This document shows, piece after piece, positions 21,501 through 30,500 of a stretch of 64,000 nt of DNA. The stretch is from assembly GCF_932526225.1 (NCBI RefSeq), contig NC_064037.1:3560996-3624995 (forward strand), in the 5' to 3' direction. The notes under the pieces were generated by a model. The model saw only the letters and a list, made by a program, of their open reading frames with translations. It did not search any database and had not been told where the DNA came from. The translations under genes were made by a program, and so were the position numbers. This DNA comes from Nematostella vectensis. Its lineage: Eukaryota > Cnidaria > Anthozoa > Actiniaria > Edwardsiidae. Within the stretch, counting starts at the first letter, position 1. Each line of letters starts with the position of its first letter.

Positions 21501-23584
21501 AGCTCTGCCTTGTGCTTAAGAAGTTGACACCAAAAAACTGCTGGACTCTCTGAATAGCTCACTAAAACATCCTCATAATCCCCTAGTGTGAGGCTGAGCT
21601 TAGTATACTCCTTGGCTAAGATACTGCTTAGGTTCTCTGATTGAGATGTGGCCCCACTAGCCAGACCTGCACAGTTAGACAATAACATGTATTCACTAAC
21701 ATTCAGCTCTTTCCTCCCTCGCAAAACTAAGTCAACCCTGTGAACACCATTTGATACAGCTATCACAGTCATAACTGCTTCTTTCTCTAGAGCAATGTCC
21801 TCAAATTTCTTTTTGTCTCCTGGCCGCCAGTCTGCAGCCAAAGGTTGGATTCTATTCAAGGAACACTCAATGCCTTGACATGGGAGGTCAGAAAACCGTG
21901 GTACTAATTTCTTGATACGCTTGGGTGGGAGGGACTCACAGTTGCCATAGTCAATAAACTGCACTCCAACTTTCTTGGACTCTTGAACTTCTGTGACAAT
22001 CGCTCTGTACCAACAATCATCTTCGGAAAACTTTGCACAACAAATATCACCAACAACAGGGCAGGCAAGCCATTCGTCATCAGCAGAAAGGCGGTCGTAA
22101 TAATTCTCAATGTCCATCATGAGTTTCTCAAGCTTGGAAGCCATACTAAACAGCTGTATATAAAACTTTGAGGGGCTCTGACAGGCTGTTATTAAACACT
22201 TGTACTCCTGACCTGGGTTCAGCTGTTCCTTACTGTACGAGAAGGACGGCATTTGTGGTGATGCTTGAACTTGGACAGGAGCTGGTTTCGGAGGAGTGCT
22301 TTTTGCAGCTGGGATACGTAGAGGGTTAGGATTGAACTCGCTTGTCTTTACAGCATAACCAGCAGCTATGAGAATCTGACTGATTTGCATGTCCATATCC
22401 CCAGTCGTATCATACAAGTCGACTTCGTACTTTCCTTCTGCATTGCGTTTGTCAATTAAGGCTACAAGGTGCTTGTCTTCAGTAAGTTTTTTAAAAAGAA
22501 TCAAAGACTCTTTTGGCCACTCCTCCGACCCATCAGCCTGTCGAATGCCGTGATGTAAACACTCTACTACTTGAGCAGGCAGAGAAAGGAACTCATCTTT
22601 TAATTCTCTTACATCGGTCAAAGGTGTGCGTTGAATGTTGCCATAGTCCATGAACTTGACTTCAATAAATCCTGATGCGTCTCTCAAATCCTTTGTAATT
22701 AATGCTCTATACCAGCAACCATCCTCAGTAAACTTAGCGCAACAGGGGTAACCCTTGGTGGATGCCAGCAACCTGAGGTCCTGTGGGCCAAGATCTGTGT
22801 ATGTTGAGGCTAGCTCTTCCATCATTGTCGCGATACTTTCAGTGTTTGCAATGAGTTGGCATGAGAAGTCAGATGGACTGTCCACAGATGTTATGAAAAC
22901 GTCAAGGTAACATCCAGGCTCCAGCTCTAGACACTTGTACTTCTTGTCTTTAGGGCTGACAGAGGGCATGTAAGGTGCTGCAAGTGCGGACAATCCCGGG
23001 TCTGCAGCAAGTCCACCACTTGACAAAACATCAAGGACAGACCTCGTGCATGTCGCATCCGTGAATAAATCAACCACTAACACAAGACTGGTTTTGAGCG
23101 ACACAGCTATGCACACTAATTCTTTTTCTAGAACTTGTTCGGTGAGAGAGGTAACAACTTCTGAGAAGTTGCTGCTTTTGAGCTGCCTTAAACCTTCTAC
23201 TTCGCACTCGTAAGCCTGAGGCGGTAGATTAAGAAACTTAGCCGGGGCATTTCTCAGGAATTCAAGTGAAACGTGTTCTGTGTTTCCATAGTCTATGAAA
23301 TAAACCTCAGACTGTGCGCCTTTGACAGCTAGTAATCTTGCACGATACCATCTTTGGTCAACCGAGTATTGCGCAAAGAAAACGCTACCAAGCAGAACTT
23401 CTGAAGCGCATAGGGGCGGAGAACGGTCGCTAGCTACGAATTCATCGATCTCGACCATCAAATCGTCAAGCTTTCCCGCTTCTTCGTTGTTGATTTGGAC
23501 GAAGAGGTTGCCGGACTCTTGGTCCACGTGCGTTACAAATACGTCCACACTTGTGCCGAACGGAAATTTTACTTGAACGGCCAT
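1..23584 (-). CDS. Giant multi-Tudor protein (Tudor/TDRD6-like), 15 extended Tudor domains, 3' end off the window
   Basis: Coding exons inferred from splice sites and reading phase (minus strand): 23584-21424, 17728-17496, 17080-15986, 15594-15351, 11467-11234, 10797-10519, 9827-8958, 8650-8219, 7289-3465, 3181-3111, 1906-1 (open at the edge). All junctions keep frame and give about 3,783 residues. Fifteen extended Tudor cores are visible, each with the pattern (C/A)xAxF/YxxDxxWYRA ... VxF/YxDYGN followed by LPxQAxxCxL, with DYGN near residues 98, 313, 545, 754, 956, 1139, about 1350, 1561, 1760, 1952, 2136, 2326, 2518, 2709 and 2919. Known family members (Drosophila Tudor, vertebrate TDRD6) bind symmetrically dimethylated arginine tails of Piwi proteins and scaffold germ granules; that role here is inferred. 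No RNA helicase, KH, LOTUS or MYND domain was seen. The start codon at 23584 is the first in the exon and leads straight into domain 1, as in TDRD6. Confidence 0.93.
1907..2984. other. Intron 10 (or 3' UTR plus intron) of the Tudor gene
   Basis: AT-rich with no open frame of note. Several TTTATT motifs near 2355-2380 read as AATAAA on the gene strand. No recognisable element. Confidence 0.5.
2985..3181 (-). CDS. Tudor gene exon 10, with two possible 3' ends
   Basis: Starts ELAALASSDENIESLG. An almost perfect donor (GATAGG|gtaagtgag) at 3111/3110 is phase 0 and matches exon 11. If it is ignored, the frame stays open for 41 more codons and stops at TGA (2985), giving a protein of about 3,189 residues ending TSQEDSS. 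AATAAA-like signals on the minus strand near 2360-2380 could serve that short form. I see no way to choose from sequence alone; both may be made. Confidence 0.7.
3465..7289 (-). CDS. Tudor gene exon 9: uniform five-domain eTud array (10-14), eTud 15 and acidic linker
   Basis: 3,825 nt in one exon. Domains 10-14 repeat every 184-192 residues. In them the usual SN-like strand (VxVTxVxSPxxFYCQL) is replaced by a shared FLSADxVDxxWLQP block, followed by LExLMxxIAE, PCLxQFTxDDxWYRAEI, VRYVDYGN, LPAQAVRC and EVEVVEQ. Domain 15 returns to a divergent form (HVFFAGGTSPDAMLLQL; YSADEQWYRAEI; VRFVDYGN). Domain 12 has Phe for the Trp of WYR, and domain 10 has DFGN. After domain 15 come about 110 Glu/Lys-rich, probably disordered residues, ending TISSEG|. 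Confidence 0.95.
7290..8218. other. Intron 8 of the Tudor gene
   Basis: AT-rich intron with short T runs. No repeat or gene recognised. Confidence 0.5.
8219..8650 (-). CDS. Tudor gene exon 8: core of eTud 9
   Basis: Joins exon 7 as DELDA|MMNRLNEYYSSG. The core is YSDDESWYRAIIQSIQG and VQFSDYGN, then LPLQAVPCSL and AKVIARQNGKYVVKLFGED. Phase 1 at both ends (AGA TCT G|gtaagt). An upstream in-frame ATG inside the preceding intron is not needed. Confidence 0.9.
8958..9827 (-). CDS. Tudor gene exon 7: eTud domain 8 and lead-in of 9
   Basis: Phase 1 at both ends, about 290 codons. Starts GNDPCIDVLLYDTSDD, the closing strand of domain 7. It contains the linker DKEIAAILAQEQLAV, strand LYITSIDSPGAFYCQLDG, and core YSEDGGWYRA/VRFIDYGN (domain 8). 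It then gives the lead-in VLVTDVTSPDLFHCQI of domain 9, ending GDELDA. Confidence 0.92.
9998..10127 (+). repeat. Dispersed repeat, copy A
   Basis: About 130 bp sharing CCTGTCACTAGTGCAC, GATCTGGTGGGCAGCA and CTCCCTCCCCTAAATCTCC with copies at 11556-11682 (+) and 30446-30573 (-). Lies in Tudor intron 6. Family unknown; a SINE fragment or short non-autonomous transposon is possible. Confidence 0.75.
10519..10797 (-). CDS. Tudor gene exon 6: core of eTud 7
   Basis: Encodes VDKSWYRAIITKVLDRNRVE and SFVDFGN, then VQAVLCSL and a helix ending VGKRG|. The DYGN tyrosine is Phe here, a conservative aromatic change in the cage. The join to exon 5 shortens the usual YxxDD loop (ALYQVDKSWYRA). Confidence 0.87.
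11234..11467 (-). CDS. Tudor gene exon 5: SN-like lead-in of eTud 7
   Basis: Encodes the strand VVCLNPHQFYCQVPS and the helix region up to VGKPCAALYQ|. The acceptor is CTAG and the donor CAAG|gtagct. The intron separating it from exon 4 is 3.9 kb and holds a piggyBac-like element and another inverted-repeat element. Confidence 0.85.
11556..11682 (+). repeat. Dispersed repeat, copy B
   Basis: Second copy, in Tudor intron 4. It differs from copy A at the left end (TGTTGGAGTGTGC against TGTTGGATTCTAC) and in the AGTCATGTGGGCTTGAGG segment. The central 80 bp is nearly identical. Confidence 0.75.
11906..12615. mobile_element. Short terminal-inverted-repeat element, superfamily unclear
   Basis: Perfect 19-bp inverted repeats ATAAAGTGGTGGTCAAACA at 11906-11924 and 12597-12615 flank about 710 bp with no transposase ORF. 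A TGTC microsatellite lies just inside the right end. The target duplication is ambiguous (possibly TA), so I do not assign a superfamily. Confidence 0.6.
12537..12577. repeat. (TGTC)n microsatellite
   Basis: About ten tandem TGTC units inside the inverted-repeat element. Confidence 0.95.
13353..14793. mobile_element. piggyBac-like element, non-autonomous or decayed
   Basis: Ends are CCCTTTCGCGCCCA (left) and its inverted partner TGGGCGTGAAAGGG (right). Each is flanked by TTAA (13349-13352 and 14794-14797), the target duplication and CCC-start that define piggyBac. The 1.44 kb body has no intact transposase. A frame near 13740-13800 reads EEQEATPFIGPKNHPNNDFE, faintly like the start of a piggyBac DDE domain, but stops follow. 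It lies in Tudor intron 4. Confidence 0.75.
14798..15350. other. Remainder of Tudor intron 4
   Basis: AT-rich sequence; ATGCAAATGCAAATG occurs near 14940. No gene or repeat family recognised. Confidence 0.4.
15351..15594 (-). CDS. Tudor gene exon 4: C-terminal half of eTud 6 and linker
   Basis: Starts AVECCLHNVS, which completes the LPxQAxxC motif begun in exon 3. It continues through the SN-like back half (VLDMELTALVKSVDADGVAGVELFD) into a Ser/Thr-rich linker. Phase 0 in and phase 1 out (CCT ACA G|gtaatg). Confidence 0.85.
15986..17080 (-). CDS. Tudor gene exon 3: eTud domains 5 and 6
   Basis: 365 codons, phase 0 at both ends, starting ELIEKFDEVTAEKELVA. Cores are YTEDDSWYRA/VQYIDYGN (domain 5) and FSEDDGWYRA/VLYVDYGN (domain 6). 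Each is preceded by the SN-like strand pattern (VCVTSVVGVTQFYCQV and PGLVTSITSSSKFYLQ). The exon ends at LPMQ|, the usual point before AxxCxL in domain 6. Confidence 0.92.
17496..17728 (-). CDS. Tudor gene exon 2: core of eTud domain 4
   Basis: Residues 721-798, phase 1 in and phase 0 out. Contains CCAMFSVDEGWYRGLVTGV and VQFVDYGNSE. Domain 4 is therefore split by an intron just before its aromatic-cage part. The intron upstream (17729-21423) is almost filled by the fold-back element and a MITE. The ORF past the donor at 17495 is intronic. Confidence 0.88.
17886..17995. repeat. Left array of TTCGCGAA palindromes
   Basis: Tandem units of about 20 bp, GTTCGCGAAATTCGCGAAC and variants, each itself near-palindromic and CpG-rich. 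Confidence 0.9.
18477..19690 (-). repeat. Left arm tandem array of the fold-back element
   Basis: About ten degenerate copies of a 110-180 bp unit (GGAATGCCGATCGCTTGATA, then TTCGAAGATTTTCGAATGTG, CTGCTAGCGAAGAATTTTGAA, TATTTGACAAATACTTGTA and AACACGGGAGAA), with longer and shorter unit types mixed. Confidence 0.85.
19740..20815 (+). repeat. Right arm tandem array, inverted relative to the left arm
   Basis: The same unit in the opposite orientation (CTAGCAGTTTTCACACATTC, AAATCTTCGAAGAATATCAA, GCGATCGGCATTCCCTCCTC), about seven copies of roughly 130-150 bp. Confidence 0.85.
20880..21025. repeat. Right array of TTCGCGAA palindromes
   Basis: GTTCGCGAATTTCGCGAAC units separated by TGTC/GCT/GTT spacers, mirroring the left array. 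Confidence 0.9.
21126..21370. mobile_element. 245-bp MITE with about 32-bp terminal inverted repeats
   Basis: TTAAAGCCGCATTGTCACC begins a left repeat that is inverted at 21340-21370 with about one mismatch (GTTTACTTCCGG against GTTCACTTCCGG). TTAA at both ends fits a TTAA or TA target. It lies about 50 bp from the exon 1 donor of the Tudor gene. No coding capacity. Confidence 0.8.
21424..23584 (-). CDS. Tudor gene exon 1: eTud domains 1-3 and start of 4
   Basis: Residues 1-720. Begins MAVQVKFPFGTSVDVFVTHV, the first strand of the SN-like half of eTud domain 1. Cores 1 to 3 contain YSVDQRWYRA/VYFIDYGN, FTEDGCWYRA/VKFMDYGN and FSEDDCWYRA/VQFIDYGN. Residues about 665-720 hold the SN-like lead-in of domain 4 (DVLVSYSESPAVFWCQLL). 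The donor reads CCAAGAGTTG|gtaagt, phase 1. The ORF reading past this donor runs into a MITE and is not coding. Confidence 0.93.
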
Positions 23585-23722
23585 GTTGTTGGAGTTCTGC
23601 TGTATACAGAAGTTGGACAGGTCGTTGTTTGTTCTCCTGAAAGGTTAAGAAGTTAGGTTCGTTGCAAGGTTGGAGGTTTTCGGAGGGTTTTAGGCGAATG
23701 CTGGTCACACATTCCCTCCGTC

Positions 23723-24040
23723 TCCCGCGATCCTCGTCACCTCGCACATGTTTATGCAAATGTGCAGACCATAATATCACAATCGATTGTATTCGCTAAA
23801 GCTTCGGTTTGTTCTCGGATCCTAAGATTATAAGACCGACTCAAACGAGCCCCTTCAATTTTTTTCTTGTGGTTCTTTAATCCATTTTTAGCGTTTACAA
23901 CTTTTGTTGGCGTTTGAAATACAGTGACACTTGATAGAAAAATACTTCATTTCCATCTTTTACACACTTACTGCATTTCAAAAAGCTTTATACCATTTAT
24001 TGACAAAGAAAAAAGTGGATTCTTTGAAAGCACTCTAAAT
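23723..24040. repeat. Direct repeat copy 1 in the Tudor/HADHB promoter
   Basis: 318 bp from TCCCGCGATCCTCGTCACC to CACTCTAAAT, repeated at 24101-24418 with a single difference that I see (GTGCAGACC against GTACAGACC). Confidence 0.95.
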
Positions 24041-24100
24041 CTTGCACGATACCATCTTTGGTCAACCGAGTATTGCGCAAAGAAAACGCTACCAAGCAGA
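24041..24100 (-). pseudogene. 60-bp copy of Tudor exon 1
   Basis: Identical to 23337-23396 (encoding part of YSVDQRWYRARL in domain 1). It sits directly before the second promoter copy and has no start codon or flanking exon, so it is a non-functional fragment left by the duplication. Confidence 0.93.
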
Positions 24101-24418
24101 TCCCGCGATCCTCGTCACCTCGCACATGTTTATGCAAATGTACAGACCATAATATCACAATCGATTGTATTCGCTAAAGCTTCGGTTTGTTCTCGGATCC
24201 TAAGATTATAAGACCGACTCAAACGAGCCCCTTCAATTTTTTTCTTGTGGTTCTTTAATCCATTTTTAGCGTTTACAACTTTTGTTGGCGTTTGAAATAC
24301 AGTGACACTTGATAGAAAAATACTTCATTTCCATCTTTTACACACTTACTGCATTTCAAAAAGCTTTATACCATTTATTGACAAAGAAAAAAGTGGATTC
24401 TTTGAAAGCACTCTAAAT
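24101..24418. repeat. Direct repeat copy 2
   Basis: Second copy of 23723-24040, ending about 125 bp before the HADHB start codon. Confidence 0.95.
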
Positions 24419-24542
24419 TCTCTAAATTATAGGCGATTTTTTAAATATCCAATCGATAATGAACCGATAGCTGGTTTTCCTGTGGTACTGAATACTAATG
24501 ACAATAGGCGGAGTGGTTACCCAGCACCATCTCCTGTCCAAC

Positions 24543-27500
24543 ATGGCGACCATAGTGAACGGTGGAAAAATGTGGAGATCTTTTGCCCAAACCTTGAACA
24601 AACCGGGACTTAGCGGACGTAAGCTATTGATTATAGATATCTTAGGCATTAGGCTCTTTTTCTAGGAGTGTAGAGTTCTTTAAAATTTGATACATGACAT
24701 ACCAGGAGGAGGCGGTCAAAGTCCATTTCTTTTTTCTAGTAGATTTCGAGACATTTTTATTATAGAATACTCAAATATTAATCAACTTATGTTATGTAGT
24801 AGTAACCTTGAGCGAGTTAGTATTGCCCTTTTTAATATTTCATTGCAAGCAATGCATTTTACTCTGGTTGTCACTACAAAAGTCTGATTATTATCAGCCA
24901 GTAGCTATGGCCAAAATAAGAGATGTTTTCAAGGTTTGCATTAACGCACACGTCTTATATTTTCTCAAAGAAATTTAATATTTTTCTTAAAAACACGAGA
25001 AAAAAAACAAAAGATTTCACATTTGTTCCTAGTGTAGGGTGCTTGTATTAAGAGATTACCCTCAAAAGACTTAAGTTGTATTGAAGTTTTGAATGCATCT
25101 AAATTTCCCTTGAGGCTGATGATGAGACTAATGATCTATAACCAGCATCAGAATTTCAAAATTATAATAATAATCAGCCTAACCACACTACTTCCATGAC
25201 TTTGCTTCCAGAAAATACTATGTGATTTCAAGTTTTCGTATTTATATTGAGCCCCATAAAGGCTATTTAGTGTTGTAATATGGATGAATCATTTGAGGTT
25301 TATACCCTAAATAATTTTTATTTTATTTTTTATCTACTCAGTTCCTTACAGAAGTGGGAGCACTTTTGCCCAGAAGAGAAAAGTATCTGCAAAAGGTGGT
25401 TTATTTTGTATTTTGTGAATCCCAGGGCTGTCCCTTAGAATATAAATTGGATAGGAGTATGGCATATGGCTTTTATAGTTAGTGCTTAACAGCTATGTAT
25501 ACATTTCAGGTCACAAACATAAGCTCAACTCTAAAGTATCAAGAAGTTATGAATATTCTACTTGAGAGCAAATCTACAGTAGAGTATCTGGGAACTAGGG
25601 ATAGACTTTGTTTGCTGGTATTTGTACAGTATCTACGTAGACTGTATGCAATCAAGATTCAAGGGAGGGAGTACAGTAAGAATTTCTTGACAATGGGACG
25701 TTTTCATTTTTCAGCTAAGTTTAGTGGTGGTCGGAATGTGGTCCTTGTTGAAGGAGTACGAACTCCATTTCTAATGTCTGGCACAAGGTGAGAGTTTGCA
25801 GTTCATCTTTCCCTGGCTATCAGAATTCTAGCAGAAATTACAAACAGATGTATATTTTCTTAACTAGTAACTACTTATTGAAAAAATCATAGCTCATGTT
25901 TACAAAAGATAAAGAAAAAAGATGATTACCATTCAACAAAATCTTCTGATATTGATATATTGAAAGTATCCATATAAGAGCATCTACCCATCAGAAACAA
26001 AATTACAATAGCCTGTACAATGTCTGATCTGTTGTTGTTGTTTTTAGTTATGCTGATCTTATGCCCCATGATTTACAGCGTGGTGCTCTTCAGTAAGTCT
26101 ATAATGTTCTCCATACTGTTTATTTTAATCATATTTGTCTGATATGTAAGAAGATCTTTAAGTTTAGCCAAAAAACTACTACTTTAATTGGGTTACTTAA
26201 GATTCACTAAATCAAATTAAAATGGGGTTACTTTTGATTCTTGAGTAAATTATAGTAATTTAATATCCTCCGCAAAATAGTTAATAATTTATACTAAAAA
26301 CATCTTAACTGCTCCCTCTCTAAGTACCCTCTTCCACCAAAAGTTTTTTTCTTTATCACAAGCCATAGACATCGCTTGTAGATGCTGTATAGTGCTGCTT
26401 ACACTGGTACTGTATATGTGTTTTAGGGGGCTCATCACCAAGACTGGAATAGACCCTGGTGTTGTTGATTACGTGTGTATTGGTACAGTTATCCAGGAAG
26501 TTAAGACTAGTAACATTGCTAGAGAGGTAGGTATGGTACAAGATTACACTTCCTTCAGTGGTACCTCTATTGATCAATCACCCTCCATTGAGCAGTCACT
26601 TAAGTCCCAAAATATTTGGCAGTCAAATAATGTATTTCATTATATTCAGCTACCACTTCATTAAATGGCCAAACTCACCAATGTCCAGTCCCAAATATAT
26701 CATTGTTACCATTATCTCAATCAAGTGACCAGAAAATCTCATTTGGATATAAGAACCCTTTGCTGACAAAACTAAAACGTCAACTGGCAGCTGTCGGAAC
26801 CATGTGGAGACTGACAGAAAATTGATATACTGTAGAATGAGCTTACAGATACTATTGTCACTAAGAAATTTTGGAGCTAATTGGAGTTGAAATTGGAGTT
26901 AATTGTGAAATTTACAATATTTTCAGATTCATTGCTTTTTATTTACTCACTGTATCATGGTTCCTATGGTGGCACTTAATAGAAGTACCACTGTATTAAA
27001 CGTGCTACAACTTAAGGCAAACATTTTTTTTTCAAGCTGTATAATGTTCTTGTGTATGCCTGGTAAAATGATTATTGAGATACATTTGTAGGCTGCTTTG
27101 GGTGCAGGCTTTCCTGAAAAGGTCCCAAGTCATACAGTCACCATGGCCTGTATCTCATCAAATCAGGCAATCTCCTCAGGTATTATACAGTACTAGCAAC
27201 ACTCTTTTTAGTTGTAGTTAATTTGCTTCCGGTGGTAGGGCAAGAAAGATAAATAATTATTATTTAAAATATTTCCTTTTGTCCCCTAAATACCCCTCCA
27301 TATACCCAGTGTCACGGTCAGCATTATCAAGCCAAATAAGCAGTTTGTGTAATAAAATGTCCTCTCCCTAAATACCCCTCCATATACCGAGTGTCACAGT
27401 CAGCATTATCAAGCCAAATAAGCAGTTTGTGTAATAAAATGTCCCCTCCCTAAATACCCCTCCATATACCCAGTGTCACAGTCAGCATTATCAAGCCAAA

Positions 27501-30500
27501 TAAGCAGTTTGTGTAATAAAATGTCCCCTCCCTAAATACCCCTCCATATACCCAGTGTCACAGTCAGCATTATCAAGCCAAATAAGCAGTTTGTGTAATA
27601 AAATGTCCTCTCCCTAATTTTTCACCTTTCTTGTCAATACTATGTGATAACATGAAAGCCTTTTTTGACAATATTGTGGCTAAGCGTTTATAATGCATCT
27701 CTCTTATCTTTACCAGGAGTTAGCATGATAGCTGCTGGACAAATTGATAGTTGCGTAGCAGGAGGAGTAGAGTTTATGTCAGATGTACCTATAAGATTCA
27801 GCAGACCACTACGAAAGACTTTGCTCTCTTTAAACAAGGTATACACAGGGCAAATGGTACTATCTGAGTTGCTAGGGAAATTTGTTTGTTTTATAAAAGC
27901 TCATGTTTTTTTGTTAACTCTCTTGGAATTTTCAACATAACTGTTTTAGACAAAAATTACACTTGTGATGATTTCATCTATCTCTACCCATGGTCACATG
28001 ACCAAGAACAGAAAAACATGTTAGAGAAGCTAATGTTAAAATCTAATATCAGTTTTTTTGCAGAAATATTTTAAAATCACTATGTACTAAAACTTCACGC
28101 TTCCAATTTTACGAATTTTGAATCAGGTTGTAGGATGCGCTGCAATTTTAGTCCATTTAACCAAATGAAGCGCTCCCCCTTTCGTTGCACGGGTGTTTCG
28201 CAGCAACATTTACTTTTGGGTGATTATTAATGATGATGATTTTTAATAGAAAACTGGAAAAATATTTCAAAATTATGAAAGCCAATGTTGCCCCTTTTTT
28301 ATCTTTGCACACAGCTTTACATATTTTACTTTTGTGTGTGTGTGTGTTGTTGTTGTTGCTTAAAAGTTATTCCTATCTTTTTGTAGGCCAAGACATTGGG
28401 CGCTAGACTAAGTTTACTATCTCGTCTCAGACCCAGTTTTCTTGCGCCAGAGGTAGGTTTTATTTCCATGTCTTCATTGCTGTCAATGTATATAATAACA
28501 AGGCCTGATTGTATGTTCTATGTTGCATAGCTTCCAGCAGTTGCAGAGTTCTCAACAGGCGAGGTTATGGGGCACAGTGCAGATCGGCTAGCATCTGCCT
28601 TTCATGTTAGCAGACAAGAACAGGTTTGTTTTGTGACAGGTTTAATGGCACCAAAACCAATATCAGTAAACCTCTTCCATTCCCTCTTCTGTCCACAAAG
28701 AAAAGCTTCAAAATGAAGGTCCTGTGCAAATTCTGGTACATTGCTGTAGTTCTAGCACAAACCAAAAGCACAAAGCCTCAATTTGTTTTTCTAAAGCGAC
28801 ACTAGTAGGTTTGGAAATGGGCCATACAATAGCAACATGTCTCTAGGAATGCAGCATTATTTCTAAAGGGCCTTTTTATATTTTTATAACTTTTTCATCT
28901 CTTTTATCCTGTTCCCTTTTTTGTTTGTTTCAGGATGAGTATGCATTGCGGTCACACACACTGGCGCACCAAGCTACACAGGTACATAATGAACACCATC
29001 AAATCCATACTTTGGGAGATGGGGTGGGGGGGCTTGGGGTATGGGTATACCCTAACCCTAATACATAGAGGGTGAGGCCCCAGGGGGTATACCCTCAGAC
29101 CAATACATAGAGGGTGAGGCCCCAGGGGGATATCCACCCAGACAAATACATAGAGGGTGAGGCCCCAAGGGGATATCCACCCAGACCAATACATAGAGGG
29201 TGAGGCCCCAAGGGGATATCCACCCAGACCAATACATAGAGGGTGAGGCCCCAAGGGGATATCCACTCAGACCAATACATAGAGGGTGACGCCCCAGGGG
29301 GTATACCCTCAGACCAATACATAGAAGGTGAGGCCCCAAGGGGATATCCACTCAGACCAATGCATAGAGGGTGAGGCCCCAAGGGGATATCCACCCAGAC
29401 CAATACATAGAGGGTGAAGCTCCAGGGGGATATCCACCCAGACCAAAACATAGAGGGTGAGGCCCCAAGGGGATATCCACTCAGACCAATACATAGAGGG
29501 TGAGGCCCCAAGGGGATATCCACTCAGACCAATACATAGAGGGTGAGGTCCTAAGGGGATATCCTACCAGACCAATACATAGAGGGTGAAGCTCCAGGGG
29601 GACATCCACCCAGACCAAAACATAGAGGGTGAGGCCCCAAGGGGATATCCACCCAGACCAATACATAGAGGGTGAGGCCCCAAGGGGATATCCACTCAGA
29701 CCAATACATAGAGGGTGAGGCCCCAGGGGGTATACCCTCAGACCAATACATAGAGGGTGAGGCCCCAAGGGGATATCCACTCAGACCAATACATAGAGGG
29801 TGTGGCCCCAATGGGGATATCCACCCAGACCAATACATAGAGGGTGAGGCCCCAAGGGGATATCCACCCAGACCAATACATAGAGGGTGAGGCCCCAAGG
29901 GGATATCCACTCAGACAAATACATACAGGGTGAGGCCCCAGGGGGTATACCCTCAGACCAATACATAGAGGGTGAGGCCCAAAGGGGATATCCACTTAGA
30001 CCAATACATAGAGGGTGAGGCCCCAAGGGGATATCCACCCAGACCAATACATAGAGGGTGAAGCTCCAGGGGGATATCCACCCAGACCAAAACATAGAGG
30101 GTGAGGCCCCAAGGGGATATCCACTCAGACCAATACATAGAGGGTGAGGCCCCAAGGGGATATCCACCCAGACTAATACATAGAGGGTGAGGCCCCAAGG
30201 GAATATCCTCCCAGACCAATACATAGAGGGTGAGGCCCCAGGGGGTATACCCTCAGACCAATACATTAGGCGGTGAGGCCCCAGGGGGTTTACTCTCCGA
30301 TCCATAAATGGGGGTGAGGCCCTAGAGAGCCATCTCAGATTTACTATCACATTCTACAATGTTAGACTAAAATCTTATCATAGAAGGAAAATAACACCAA
30401 AGAGTGGCCGCCATCTACAATACATCTACACCATCTACATATACAAAACCTCCTTTCTTACCTCCTCTTGCCTTCTTATGACTTGAGGAGATTTAGGGGA

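Larger units (their letters stand above)
23585..24542. promoter_or_regulatory. Head-to-head Tudor / HADHB intergenic region (likely bidirectional promoter)
   Basis: The two start codons are 958 bp apart on opposite strands, and no other gene lies between. An octamer ATGCAAAT (POU-type site) occurs at 23754 and again, by duplication, at 24132. The HADHB start overlaps CCAACATGGCGACC, close to a YY1-type motif. Shared promoter function is inference. Confidence 0.55.
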
